A DNA stretch of 64,000 nt, taken from positions 26,996 to 90,995 of the forward strand of contig JAMKCH010057912.1 in the NCBI GenBank assembly GCA_023653785.1, given 5' to 3'. The stretch's first letter is position 1, and each line of letters starts with the position of its first letter. Under the pieces are notes generated by a model. It saw nothing but the letters and a program-made list of their open reading frames with translations, searched no databases and was not told the origin of the DNA. Source of the DNA: Ophioderma brevispina (Eukaryota; Echinodermata; Ophiuroidea; Amphilepidida; Ophiodermatidae). A program made the position numbers and the translations under genes. Of this stretch, positions 12,601-21,807 are shown piece after piece.

Positions 12601-15508
12601 TTTTAAAGTATGCCTAAGTTGATGATTGCAGCAAAAACCCCCATCTCATCCATTTTATTATTTAAAAAAATTAATATATTCTAGATTTTTTGGGTACTAA
12701 TTATTCTGGGACACCCTGTAATTATGAAAGCAATAAACTTCAGAATGAATAATTATTAAAATTACTCAGAAGAATAAGTTTGAAGAGTAATATCTAAAAT
12801 ATGTAGACCATCTTACCTAAAAAAAGTTGAGATGTTTATATCATCTGAACCATTAACATTAGTAATCCATGTGTACCTAATCTTGCGTGCAAATTTGGTC
12901 ATATCTGTAAGGAATTTGCAATTTTGTATTTTCTGTCCGTAAACAGACAAATTACAGCATAGTGTCCTATGGGACCATGGGAATCGAGCATTTGTTCGTA
13001 ACACAAAACCACAAGGTCAGAATCAACTAAACTTTTGTGAATGAGGTTTTCTCTAGGATATCTAGTGAACAATGAATAAAACAGAAGATGCTGGAATCAC
13101 AAAATGCACCTTTAATATTTCGTCTGGTTGTAAAAATTGAATTTCTTTTGCTGCATTTTTTACTTTCTTTGTTTGATATACATTAGAACTTAAAGGTGTG
13201 ACGCACTCAACAACCTCGTTCACCCATTTTACTCAAATTTGAGATTTTGGTATTATCAAAAGATCGATCATAATTCATATTTTTCTAATTACCCCAGCGA
13301 AATTTGAGGCCCAAGAAATGTCTCCTTTGATGTTATGAACAAAAATGTCTATAAATGTGGTATACCAAATTTGTTAACACAAACTGCCCTATGGGCCAAT
13401 TTAGCGCACATTTTTTGCTTCTACTATCCACTTGGCTGCACCGAGTCAACTCTCAGATTGTAATTTAGATGTTTTTGGTGATATGCTTCTGTGTGAGGAA
13501 GAAATATCATAGGAAAAATCGGACAGAGATCGGGTCACCCACTTTTAATGGGATAAACAGTGATTTGCTTATCTGGAAAATCCATGTATTGTATCGGTGT
13601 TACTGGCATTGATGATTAAAGACAAAACAGTACAATATAGCCGATTCTGGAATTTTCATGGTCCTTAAAAAATTCTGACCTGAGATCTCTTTCCTTGCAA
13701 ATTTCGCAGATTTAGAAGAGCGATATGTGCCCATGACCTGTACATGTTTGACCTCAACAGATACATTATTCTACACAGTGTGTAGCCCAATCGCTGTTTA
13801 GTGGTACATTTTTGAGTCACCTCACGCATTTTCAATTTGTGGGATAAGATATGGCAATTTCAATCCTATTTTAGTGACTTTTTCCAACATTAAATACCTT
13901 TTTCCCTGATAATACCTTAACTCCCTATTTCTAAGCTACTATAATAAATTTAAAATTTCTCAATCGTGTCACTCTAATCGCTGCTTTATCCCTTTAAGGC
14001 AAAAATAAATGACAGAAAGGTATCATGAATACATCAGTTTGTTTAATGATATGAGTTTTTTGCTAACGAATTCATCAGCTTCGCTTGAATAAAGCGCCTT
14101 GAATCAAGTCCCGCTAGAAAAGCTCAAGGTGGCATTGAGCCCTTTATATACCCCACTTTTCGCCTTCCCTTTTCCATCCAGGGTAGCAACTCTGTACCAA
14201 GCACCACATTAACACGTCAACGTACGGTTTGTTGCGAGCAATAAGTCGTTGCCTTCATCTTCTTCCCAAGGAATCATGCCGGTTTAACATAGAAATGTTG
14301 GTATAAGATTGGTATATTAAAATTATTGCCCACAATTTTTTTTAAACAGAGAATCTATGGATCATATAAATCCTGACCTTACCAAGTAGCTTTTTGCTCA
14401 CAACTCATTGATGAACTCCAATAACCACCTCTAAAAAAGTCGGGTCCAATGTCAAATTGCAGAGCAAGAAAATAGGCAAACATGGCACAATTTTGTAATT
14501 ACTGTGCTTTCTTTCTTGCCCCAGCAAGCTTTTTTGGAATACTATTTTTGAACTGTTTTTAATCAAACAGGTCCCTGGTCCCAAAGTCTCCTGGTAATGT
14601 TAGCATATATACAATAACAATATACTAGGGGAGACTCTATGTTCTTTCCTCTTCTGAGTGGCTGGCAGCTCACAAAGCTGGCAAATCAACTGTTTCTTTC
14701 TACAGCCAACGATTAGCTGCAAAATAATCGAAACAAAAAACATGTTTTATGATATTATTATCTGCTGTAAAGTATTCTAAAAACAAGTATTTTAACAATC
14801 TGCTAGCAATATTTTTCATATTTATTTTTTAATAAATTCTATTACTGTACTTAATCAAGAAGTTTAATTGAGAAGTTTAAGTTTCAGTTATTTTCTCAGT
14901 TCATTAATTTTATTTTTTAAGATTATTTAACACATTTCAAATCGATTTACATTATAAAATGTTGTATGCTTAGGTACCTTTGCTGGAAAAGAACAAAAAG
15001 AAAACAACATGTTAAATGAATATCTACTATAATCAAGATTAACCATGCTGTCATTAGCATAATATTAATAATAGGAATCGATGAATGAACCACATAATTC
15101 TATTTTTAACCCAGAATTGTGTTGCCTTTATTATTGAATAGCCCAGCACCAAAACTCTACACCAATCCAAGTTAGTGATCTTGTGATTCATCACTGATGT
15201 TAGCGTAGGTTGCATATTTGTGTAAGAGATGGTAAACAATACACAACTTGCCCTTTGCAAAGTTTGATATGTCAATTTTTCTGCAGCCATTCAGCAGAAA
15301 ATGTAGTTTAAAAACTACATGTAAACCTCCGATTCCCACATGCTTAATGCACCAAATACCGGGAAGAGATTTGCACACAAACACACACATAATACTCAAG
15401 TGCACACAAATAACAGGATACAAAGTGTAAACCCCTTTAATGATCGATGCCTTACCTTTTTGAGGGAGTTCCACACTTTTTAGAGTCTTGACCTGCAACA
15501 GCAAGCGA
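471..15508 (-). CDS. DEPDC5: DEPDC5/Iml1 gene, N-terminal part, four exons (partial)
   Basis: Seen: four minus-strand exons (15456-15508, 7358-7527, 6173-6367, 471-603) translate in order into one continuous stretch. It corresponds to roughly residues 48-230 of vertebrate DEPDC5 as I remember that protein. Diagnostic pieces are [49 protein letters not shown] and [13 protein letters not shown]. Known: DEPDC5 (yeast Iml1) joins NPRL2 and NPRL3 in GATOR1, the Rag GTPase-activating complex that switches off TORC1 at the lysosome when amino acids are scarce. This stretch covers the Iml1 N-terminal domain and the start of the next domain. The DEP domain and C-terminus would lie beyond the left edge. 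The initiator exon was not located. Introns of about 7.9, 1.0 and 5.6 kb are filled with mobile elements. Two exons carry single-base frame disruptions, so a pseudogene cannot be fully excluded, but clean splice sites elsewhere favour a working gene with assembly indels. Confidence 0.88.
1570..1960. repeat. Three copies of a 75-bp unit, one inverted
   Basis: A unit with CATAGACAACxGAA, AGCxTGAAACTA and GTCAACTGAATCA occurs at 1570-1652 (+), inverted at 1778-1848, and again partly at 1893-1960 (+). Copies one and two could pair as a stem around a 125-bp loop. This lies in the loop of the 848-5885 foldback. Confidence 0.65.
3706..4053 (+). other. Unrecognised 115-codon open reading frame
   Basis: The frame is open from [16 protein letters not shown] to the stop after MRIRCFG. 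No domain is recognised and no splice context or start context supports it. It lies in the loop of a foldback repeat, so it may be a relic of element-encoded sequence or chance. Confidence 0.2.
6173..6367 (-). CDS. DEPDC5: DEPDC5 exon c (about 195 bp, frame disturbed)
   Basis: The exon reads [20 protein letters not shown] then VMELW. After a one-base frame change near 6290-6298 it continues [40 protein letters not shown]. This follows vertebrate STCAYITQKVEFAGIR..ELW..EKVMCG..TRVVFRSTS..VY....C..W.F...G in order and nearly in length (about 195 against 196-199 nt expected). The acceptor AG lies at 6368-6369. The expected donor reads GGAAGT instead of GTAAGT, one base off. A weaker alternative donor, GTATAT, would end the exon at 6218. 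I infer one or two assembly indels rather than decay because the residues stay conserved on both sides of the break. Confidence 0.75.
6640..7048. repeat. Tandem pair of about 175-bp units with TGACCTTTGACCT motifs
   Basis: Two units, about 6640-6820 and 6821-7000, share the order ATGACCTCAGATGACCTTTG, ATGACCTTTGACATC, ATATGAAGGAACCCCTA, TCTGGTTTAAAT and GAAGACCTGAAAAA. The block ends at 7012-7045 with an ATCCCCCT...AGGGGGAT inverted pair. A related but shorter pair lies at 9751-10020. It sits in the intron between DEPDC5 exons a and c, immediately downstream of exon b. Confidence 0.8.
7358..7527 (-). CDS. DEPDC5: DEPDC5 exon b (170 bp)
   Basis: The exon is intact and open, running from [13 protein letters not shown] through [20 protein letters not shown] to WRLGKSL. 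The block DLVELxFKDQYIxRxDMWRLxKSL is a hallmark of the Iml1 N-terminal domain. The acceptor is CCAATGTTTCTCACAG and the donor is the consensus GTAAGT after CTG, leaving phase 0. No frame damage is visible, and this is the strongest single piece of evidence for the gene. The flanking introns are about 7.9 kb upstream and 1.0 kb downstream. Confidence 0.93.
8054..8226. mobile_element. 172-bp MITE with about 45-bp terminal inverted repeats
   Basis: The left end CTTGTCCGGCCTGAACTAAG with GAGTGACATCATAGCTTTCACGCAG mirrors the right end CTGCGCGAAAGCTATGACAT with CACTCCTTAGTTTAGGCTGGACGAAG. A few mismatches and one indel separate the arms. There is no coding capacity. The target duplication is unclear. 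It lies in the large DEPDC5 intron. Confidence 0.85.
9081..9203. repeat. Tandem duplication, two copies of about 65 bp
   Basis: ATCTATACAAGTGTTCACCA then TTGTTATCTATGCATGGAAT and AATTGCCTT occur twice in a row (9083-9145 and 9152-9203) with small indels. Confidence 0.85.
9174..9599 (-). other. Unrecognised 141-codon minus-strand open frame
   Basis: This is one of the longer uninterrupted frames outside repeats. It starts [20 protein letters not shown] and ends NYHYSMHR. No domain, signal peptide or splice pattern is recognised, and its start lies in a low-complexity GCATGCTGCA-rich patch. It lies inside a DEPDC5 intron in the same orientation. It is probably chance or a repeat relic. Confidence 0.15.
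9751..10020. repeat. Second tandem pair of TGACCTTTGACCTTGG units
   Basis: Two units, about 9751-9840 and 9880-10020, share CTTTGACCTTGGCATATG, CTTGAC[A/C]xCATCA and GTTCCAATTGAACTTCA. They are relatives of the units at 6640-7048, with GGCATATG replacing GGTCTATG. Confidence 0.75.
10045..10430. repeat. Interspersed repeat fragment with CCGGATGCCCTTCCTGAACG block
   Basis: The segment holds a block ACCGGATGCCCTTCCTGAAC that resembles the widespread 'CGGATGCCCTTCCTGACGC' module seen in animal retroposon 3' regions (recalled, not searched). It ends near an inverted pair GGTAACCAGCTACC / GGTAACTGGTTACC. It contains an open frame (10117-10428) with no recognised domain. I treat that frame as incidental. 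Confidence 0.45.
11321..12718. mobile_element. Mariner/Tc1-like deletion derivative, 1.4 kb
   Basis: The ends are inverted repeats: CAGGGTGTCCCAGAATGATT plus AGTACCCAAAA on the left, with its reverse complement on the right (one mismatch in about 31 bp). TA flanks both ends (11319-11320 and 12719-12720), the usual target duplication of this superfamily. The interior keeps only a relic N-terminal transposase segment (11925-12214, minus) and lacks a DDE catalytic region. The element sits in the large DEPDC5 intron. Confidence 0.9.
11925..12214 (-). pseudogene. Transposase N-terminal helix-turn-helix relic
   Basis: From ATG at 12214 the minus strand reads [20 protein letters not shown]. It then needs frame changes to continue [33 protein letters not shown] and [20 protein letters not shown]. 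Known: this resembles the helix-turn-helix domain (DUF4817-like, 'xxxFTxxQRxFIVexYxxT' then 'FrekFPxxxxPsxxTI...kFrxtGsv') found before the DDE domain of invertebrate mariner-related transposases. At least one stop and several indels are present, and the catalytic part is deleted. It is non-functional. Confidence 0.8.
12730..15450. other. Intron sequence, no element recognised
   Basis: This AT-rich sequence lies within the 7.9-kb DEPDC5 intron. I see no exon-like open frame with splice sites, no RNA gene and no clear terminal inverted repeats. A CTTTAAGG-type pair at about 13192 and 13995 is too short to call. Confidence 0.4.
15456..15508 (-). CDS. DEPDC5: DEPDC5 exon a (53 bp)
   Basis: This 53-bp exon encodes (S)[17 protein letters not shown], matching the vertebrate stretch that ends in LLLQVKSLKEDLQK. 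The acceptor is a good pyrimidine tract ending TTTGCTATTAG, and the donor is GTAAGG directly after the last G. The final base completes a GAC codon with the next exon (QK-DII), so the join to 7358-7527 is in frame. The first base is the third position of a codon begun in an upstream exon that I could not find. A second AG inside the exon (after GTTGC) would give a 37-bp variant in the same region. Homology to LLLQ favours the longer form. Confidence 0.85.
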
Positions 15509-15743
15509 CTAATAGCAAATAGAAAAAAGAGAAAATTATAAAATACAACTGAAGTATAAAATCTCTTTATTTCAATGGTGTAGGACATCAGCATACAAGA
15601 TACATGTTCAAATTTGATAAATTATCCAAATTCCACTAATTTCAACAGTAAGATCTTCATCCCCATCACACAACAAAGAAGCTGAAATAAGGCCCTCCAA
15701 AAATTGTAGTAGGCAATGATACTCCCTGCAAGTTTAAATTTTC

Positions 15744-15817
15744 AGGGGAGTGTTATCGAGTGGTTAGGGTATTGGCCTTTGGTACTGGAGGTCCCCGGTT
15801 CTATTCCCGGTGGTGCC
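15744..15817 (+). repeat. tRNA-like sequence, probable SINE head
   Basis: An A-box-like TTATCGAGTGGTTAGGGT is followed about 35 bp later by a B-box-like GGTTCTATTCC, ending GGTGGTGCCA. The T arm pairs in four of five positions, while the acceptor stem does not close. This suggests a tRNA-derived retroposon rather than a working tRNA gene. Confidence 0.5.
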
Positions 15818-16084
15818 ATTCACTGAGATTTAATCAAGTTCTTAATTCTGAATTTAATCTTATATGAGTTACCAATTAAAAAATAAAATTTGCTCTCCCC
15901 AAGGTTCATTTGGACTTGGCAACTGAACTGTGATAACCTATCCTCCAGAGGGGATGTTAAGCCATCGGTCCCATGTATAGATTTCAGATTTATTTTTGTC
16001 TCTTCACAAAACATGTATACAAAATTAACAGATGATTAAACCTTAATATATAGATAACCATAGATTATGTACGAAGATGAACTA

Positions 16085-16398
16085 AATAAGTAAAAGGTAA
16101 AGGGGACGGACCTGTGTACACAGGAACGGAGTGCCCATCTCTCTTTCGAAGAGATTGGGCCAGACTCCACCATATAATGTTGCTGTAGGGGGGATCGCTA
16201 CACCTCCTCTACAGCGAGTCTGTTACCTTCCCAACATTGAATATAATGCCGGTACCCATTTATACATCCGGGTAAAGAGGAGTAATTGAGGTAAAGTGCC
16301 GTACTCAAGGGCGAAACACATTCGCCTCAGTGGGGCTCGAACTGACAACCTTTGGGGTGCGAGTCGGGCACTTTATCCACTGGACCACATGTGCCCTC
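16085..16398 (-). mobile_element. tRNA-derived SINE
   Basis: On the minus strand the head GAGGGCACATGTGGTCCAGT has an A box (TGGTCCAGTGG) and, about 45 bp on, a B box (AGTTCGAGCCC). A body of about 240 bp follows with GCACTTTACCTCAATTACTC, ACCCGGATGTATAAATGGGT and ACCGGCATTATATTCAATG, ending with CCTGTGTACACAGGTCCGTC near 16100. Head plus body is the layout of a SINE. I believe the ACCCGG...AAATGGGTACCGGC block is widespread in animal SINEs but cannot assign a family. Confidence 0.75.
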
Positions 16399-16849
16399 AC
16401 AAATACAAATAATAAAGTAATACTTAGGAACTATGGTTAAATGAAAACATATTTTTCAAAAGTAATGACATATATAAGTGATAATATTACAGATAAACAC
16501 TACAAAGCAGTATTCCGGAATGCATACATGGTGAAGGGACGAGGACACTGCTAAACGTGAGGCGTGAGGTCGCAGTGCCCTCTACAAAAAGGGTAAAAAA
16601 TGAAAAGGTTACTAGAGATATGCTTAAATATGAAAGAGCAAGGGGGAGTGGGGAGACGAGACAAAATATACAGGACAGGACAAACTAGGACAAACATGAT
16701 GTCTGACAAGAGTATTAAGAATGAAATGATTAGTCAAGATGAGATACAGAGAGAAGAGGGGGAAAAGGAGAAGAAAGACAAATATATTATGAAGGTAAGT
16801 CATCATACAGCGTGACAGCGTTGAGAGCCATACCTGTACATGCATATTC

Positions 16850-17050
16850 AGTTTCAAAAAAAGTGATTTCCCCAGGCTGTTCCAATTCTAGAGAATGAAC
16901 CACAATGGAAATAAGCTTCTTGTTGAGGCTTTCTTGGGTTATCCAGGCCATTGTCCAAATAAATCAAATCAAACTTTAGAAAGTCATCATGTATTGCATT
17001 AGCCCCCTTAAGATTGGTTAGACCAGATTTTGACCAACTTCCCACTGAAG
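16850..17050 (-). other. Possible unrecognised exon
   Basis: The minus strand has an acceptor-like TTAACTTTGTCTTCAG (ending near 17045), a 63-codon open stretch including LIYLDNGLDNPRKPQQEAYF, and GTATGG after ACAG near 16829. The frame closes before that donor. It lies upstream of DEPDC5 exon a, in the right orientation for the missing 5' coding part. The residues do not align convincingly with the family. Confidence 0.2.
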
Positions 17051-17971
17051 ACAAAGTTAATAGGTTACTTGTATTTCAGTAGAACTGGTTGGATTGGGAG
17101 TACTGTCACTCTACACAAAAGATCAGATATGGAATACATCAATACCTCTCGTGTACACAAACACACACAAAGAAACAAGATTTGAAGGCTAAAATATTAA
17201 GACTAAGAGCAAACAATTATATGCAGTCCACAATTAAGGCAACCCCTACACGTTTTGTTCATATGAAAATTAGCTTATCAGGATTCATTAAAGGCCAACT
17301 CAGAGATTTCCTGAGAGCGCCCTCAATTTTCAAACATATCATGTTTTTTGCATATACCAAATGCTTGTCCATATACTAATCACTATGTGAAATAACTAGG
17401 CTCAAATCGAAGTCCTTCATATAGGAAATCACAACTTTGTCTTAAATTTCCGGATCCGGAATTTTTATTTTACACAGTATCCTATTGCACTGTATACTAT
17501 ACATAAATGGTTACTGCATGAAAACGAAAAATCCGATTCATCTCAAACTTTGGAATTCAGCATTTTGGGCGACTATCTTTAGTTCTAGTTGGATATCTCT
17601 AATTAATACTCAGAAAAATTATATTTTGAAATCTCTGAGTCAGCCTTTAACAATATTTTGATGCAAAACTACACAACATCAGAAGTAATCATGGTCTGTC
17701 ATCGTAAGTTTAAAGTCACAAGTTTTTGCATTTTGTTGGTACAGTGGATATATACTCATAAATAGTCTAAATCGGAGGTAAATTAAAGATTCATATCTAA
17801 ATATAATGTAGAGTAAATCGCTGGTTTACAGTTGAAAACAGCAACAATATTCCCTTAAATTGACCTAGAATTTTTGAAAATTTTACATAGATTTGTAATA
17901 TGTTCCAAATTTTAGGACCAGTATTTGAAATATTATTTCTTACTCAAGACATGTGTTCCTGCATGCAGTAG

Positions 17972-18335
17972 TTTTTGACCACCACCAGACCCATGCTCCA
18001 GGAGCAGGTCTCCCTCACTAACCTCAAAGGGCAGCTATTGAGTTTTCTGATCTTTTTTGGACTTAGAATTTTTCCCTCTAACCTGAAAAAATAATGAAAA
18101 TTTTATATATTTTAAAAGAAGCAGTAGCGAGATTTGAACCTGAGACCACTGTATCATGAGGTCAGCTACCTTACCACAAGAACAGCCAGGATTGGTGTGC
18201 CAGATTTGCAATTCTAATCCTTGATAAAATTTACGGAATAAATCGCTACTGCTATTGTGATCAGCACTCAATATAGCTCCGCTCTGGAATGGTTGCCACA
18301 ACCCATGCTCCAGGAGCATGAGTGGTGGTCAAAAT
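17972..18335. mobile_element. MITE-like element with palindromic ends
   Basis: The left end TTTTGACCACCACC...CATGCTCCAGGAGCA and right end CATGCTCCAGGAGCATGAGT GGTGGTCAAAA are inverted copies. Each contains the palindrome ATGCTCC-A-GGAGCAT. The unit is about 364 bp with no coding capacity, and a tRNA-like relic lies inside it. Confidence 0.65.
18121..18186 (-). repeat. tRNA-Met-like relic inside the 17972-18335 element
   Basis: The minus strand reads TTGTGGTAAGGTAGCTGACC, an anticodon-loop-like CTCATGA, then GGTCTCAGGTTCAAATCTCG (B box GGTTCAAATC). The anticodon would be CAT. The acceptor stem pairs in four of seven positions and the anticodon stem is poor, so it is not a functional tRNA. 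Confidence 0.4.
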
Positions 18336-18639
18336 CTCACACTTGCCATGTAACTGATGATTACTTTTACAAGTGTTTCTAGTATTAGATGTGTCATAGA
18401 TGATTGGTACAAATTCCATGAAAAGAATGACAGACATCATATTCATCTAACAGGATAACACTCACTTGTCAGGACAAACAAGCCTAACACAGACCAAATG
18501 GACTAGTATGCCTGCCTGAGATGGTTTGGTCAGACCTTTAATAAGCTCAATTCTCACTCTACATTGCAATTCAATAACACTGTACAGCAGAATATAAAAA
18601 TACCAGGGGCTCTCAATTACCCAAAGGGCCTGAGCCAGG

Positions 18640-19035
18640 GGATCCGGGAGGGTACTCCCTTCTTGGAAGTGACACATATGTAAGGCTGTTAAGATCCCCC
18701 TTTTCAGCGGCATCTTTGTCACCCAAAGACCCCCCTTTTTTTAATTTCACCCAAAGACCCCATATTTTGTGAAAATTTTACCAATGTCACTCAAAGACCA
18801 CTATTTTGGGGTAAATTGGAAAAATTTTCACCCACAGACCTCTATTTTTTAGAAAATTGTGCAAAACCTCATCCAAAGACCTCTTTTTTTGAAAGTTTGC
18901 AAATATGCACATGGAGACCCCTATATTTTGGGGCAATTGACTGTCTCCCACCCAAAGACCCCTATTTTTTCAGTCCTCTGTCAATGAATGCCCCACTCCA
19001 TTTCATATGTGCGTGCCTCCCCGAGAATGACGAAC
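18640..19035 (+). repeat. Degenerate minisatellite, about 45-bp units with CACCCAAAGACCCC
   Basis: The motif CACCCAAAGACCxC[T/C]ATTTT recurs about six times between 18719 and 18973. A GGGAGGGTACTCCC palindrome at 18645-18660 precedes it and GTGCGTGCCTCCCCGAGAAT follows. I have seen similar composite repeats in marine invertebrate genomes, but this is recollection rather than a search. Confidence 0.7.
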
Positions 19036-19673
19036 ATATTTGAAAAGATGCCCACTTGAGAGCCAAATACACCTGAATTTCTTATGTTTTCCTTTATATT
19101 TCAGAACAAGTGGAGGGCCAAAATCAATGGTTGGTGGACCGGATTTGGCCATGGGCCAACTATTGAAACCCCTGCTATGTCATGTGAGTGTTTACAAACA
19201 CAGTTAACCTATTGGCACTCATTATCTTGAGTAACTCAAGCATGACAACTGCATGCCATCCATTGAAAGTTGGCTAGCACAGTTAGATAACACAGGTCTG
19301 TTTGATAATGTCACCAGCCTGCCAAAGCTACTTGCAAAACTTTAAAAGTTGACATTTCTGGACTACATAATTTATTTTCACACTTTTTGTACTTTTAAGC
19401 AGCTTTCACAAAAATATGTATTTTTATATAATGGCTTGTGAGGATAAAATCTCAAATTTAAAACTTACAATTTAAAACCAGCAAGTGCAAAAAATTCATC
19501 ACACAAATATTTCTCTGTTTTTAGTACATCACAAAATATAAGTAGTTAAAATTTCAAAACAAATATAAATTGTATATGTAAATATACCGTTCTGATGCTA
19601 TCCGCTAGGAAAGCGATGGACACCTTTCGAACCTAACACCTATGGATGATATCTATCGCTCTTCTACCAACCC

Positions 19674-19762
19674 AGTCTTGTGGCTCAGTTGGTTAGAGCA
19701 CCGTCACTAGTAATAGGGAGGTCGCCGGTTCGAATCCGGCCAAGCGCATATGGGTTTTTTTT
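19674..19762 (+). repeat. tRNA-Thr(AGT)-like sequence with Pol III terminator, probable pseudo-tRNA or SINE head
   Basis: The D arm GCTCAGTTGGTTAGAGC and T arm GCCGGTTCGAATCCGGC are perfectly paired and carry consensus A and B boxes. The anticodon loop CTAGTAA would give AGT (threonine). A run of eight T at 19755-19762 matches a Pol III stop. However, only four of seven acceptor pairs form and the anticodon stem is broken. It is more likely a tRNA-derived repeat than a working gene. Confidence 0.6.
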
Positions 19763-20143
19763 CAACACTTGTGTGCGCTGGCCATCTCCAGGGAAAGATT
19801 AATAAATATATATCACAAAATATATTTTGGCATTCCATTAGAAATGTAAGCTAACCAGTATGAAATGCTGATGATTGATTCTAACAATAATTGTGTCTGT
19901 TTTATTTATTTTTTAGTACTGAGAGTCAGTGAAATATTTCTCTTGATATATAGCTTCTTTTGTAAAGGGATGTCAAGAACCAGTTTTACCATTTTTGGGG
20001 AGAAGGCAGTATTATCATGATGATGCTCACCAGGATAACTTGAAGACAAACACATGCACAATACAACTTCACAATAATTTAGATTTCAAATCAATTTCTT
20101 TTAACATTATTCAAAGTCTATCTTCTGTCAACACTGTTGAAGA

Positions 20144-20406
20144 CAATATGTGATGTGATCTGGAAAACCGGCCACATGTCGCACAGGACAGTTTTGAAAA
20201 AAATAAGGAAAATAGCTTAAAATCTGTTATAATGTACTTTATTTTTTGCCAGATTGTATGAGGCATAACTTTTGACGTGTGTATCAAAGAAGAAAGAAGT
20301 AAACAGTTATGGAAACTTAATATTTCAAATTCTGCAGTGATAGTAAAAACTCAAAATATAAATTTCCCACCATGTGGCGGGTTTTCCCAGATCGCATCAC
20401 ATATTG
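20144..20406. mobile_element. 263-bp inverted-repeat element
   Basis: The left CAATATGTGATGTGATCTGG with AAAACCGGCCACATG is matched by the inverse at 20368-20406 (CCACCATGTGGCGGGTTTTC with CCAGATCGCATCACATATTG). The arms are about 36 bp with few mismatches. It has no coding capacity and is MITE-like. Confidence 0.8.
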
Positions 20407-21030
20407 CGATTAAAAAACAGTTCATACATTGGAATAATGTTATTTTTAATATTTTTGTTTACTTTTTGGGAGATATGTATAAAAACTACAACACAAGTAA
20501 AACTTGGGGCAGGGGTGGAGTTGGTGTGACACTCTGGGTGGGGGTGTGGGTGAGGGTAGAATGAGAAGCATATTCGCATCAGGTGATAAACTGCATGATG
20601 ACCAAGAGTTTGGTTGGAGTACCTAGATTACAAAGACGATATGACAAATTATTGACCTTTTCCCCCACCCCTTTGAGAGTAATGAGACCCAGGAGAGAAC
20701 CCCCCACCACCACGATACACTGATTCCTTGTTTTAAAAAAATATATTTATATCATTAAGAACTGTTGGCATCTGGGATTCTACACTGAAATGTGTAAACT
20801 TGACCTGAGCCTGAGGTCAACATCATTCACCAGTTTGTGTCATACATTAATGGTTCCAAATGACCTAATACTAATAAAATACTTCCCTCAATATGACACA
20901 TAGGAACTTACAGCCTTAGCAACCTGTCTGCAATTTCAAACTCTTACACATGTAGCTCTAGATACCACATTAACAGGTCACCTTTGCTTATATTATTACT
21001 ATGTATGGATGTGATGAAGAGTTTATACAT

Positions 21031-21480
21031 GTAGCCATGGGTAAGGTCAATGCCATTCATTGAATGAGTGATTGTAACATGAAAAAAGCAAGCAATTTTT
21101 TTAATGACAAAGTTGATAACTTCAAAAGTATGAGTAATTTTCCCCCTACAGCGCGAGTCAAAAAGAATAGGACCGAGATTGATTATATTTTATCAAAAAA
21201 CTAATTGAGCTTGATAATAAAAGTTTTAGATATTCGAAACAAGCATGTTCTTCCGCTCATTAGAAAAAAAGAATCCCCGAAATTCATCATTCCTAGCCAC
21301 TGTTATGCCTGTTCTGCCGAAGGAACCCATTTATCCAGCTGTCCACGGAATGCTGACTGCTTTGAATATATGCGAGTACCTGGGAAATGACTGGGTCATT
21401 GAAATGTAAATGATATGTAAACCCGCGAGTTTCAAAAACATGGTCGGCCCAAAATCAATAATAATGAATAAAATAACATC
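21031..21480 (+). repeat. Repeat copy 1 of a duplicated element
   Basis: This segment and 21808-22225 agree almost base for base, from GCCATGGGTAAGGTCAATGC through CAGCGCGAGTCAAAAAGAAT to GCGAGTTTCAAAAACATGGT. They are offset by about 777 bp. Both the flank before the element start and the element itself are duplicated, so this is a segmental duplication rather than two insertions. Confidence 0.9.
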
Positions 21481-21807
21481 TGAAGGTATTCTCAAAACTA
21501 ACTTGGCATCTTGGTGGAAAGGTGTTAGGTATCATGGCCCCTCCATATCCAGATGTACAACAAACTTTTATAGTTCAAACCTACTTGCAGACCCAATGAC
21601 CCATTCAGAGACAGTTTGCCTTGCAGTTCCCACAAGTAAAACATGCACCTTGCAAAATGGTCAGGAAATTCCATGACTATGAAACCACCAAGAACCAACA
21701 ACATGAAGCATCGGGAAGAAGGACTCTGACAAGCTCTGAGAATGAACCCAAGTGTGCACTAAAATGCAGAAGATTGTCCTTTTTAAGGACTCGTCTTGTT
21801 TACATGT

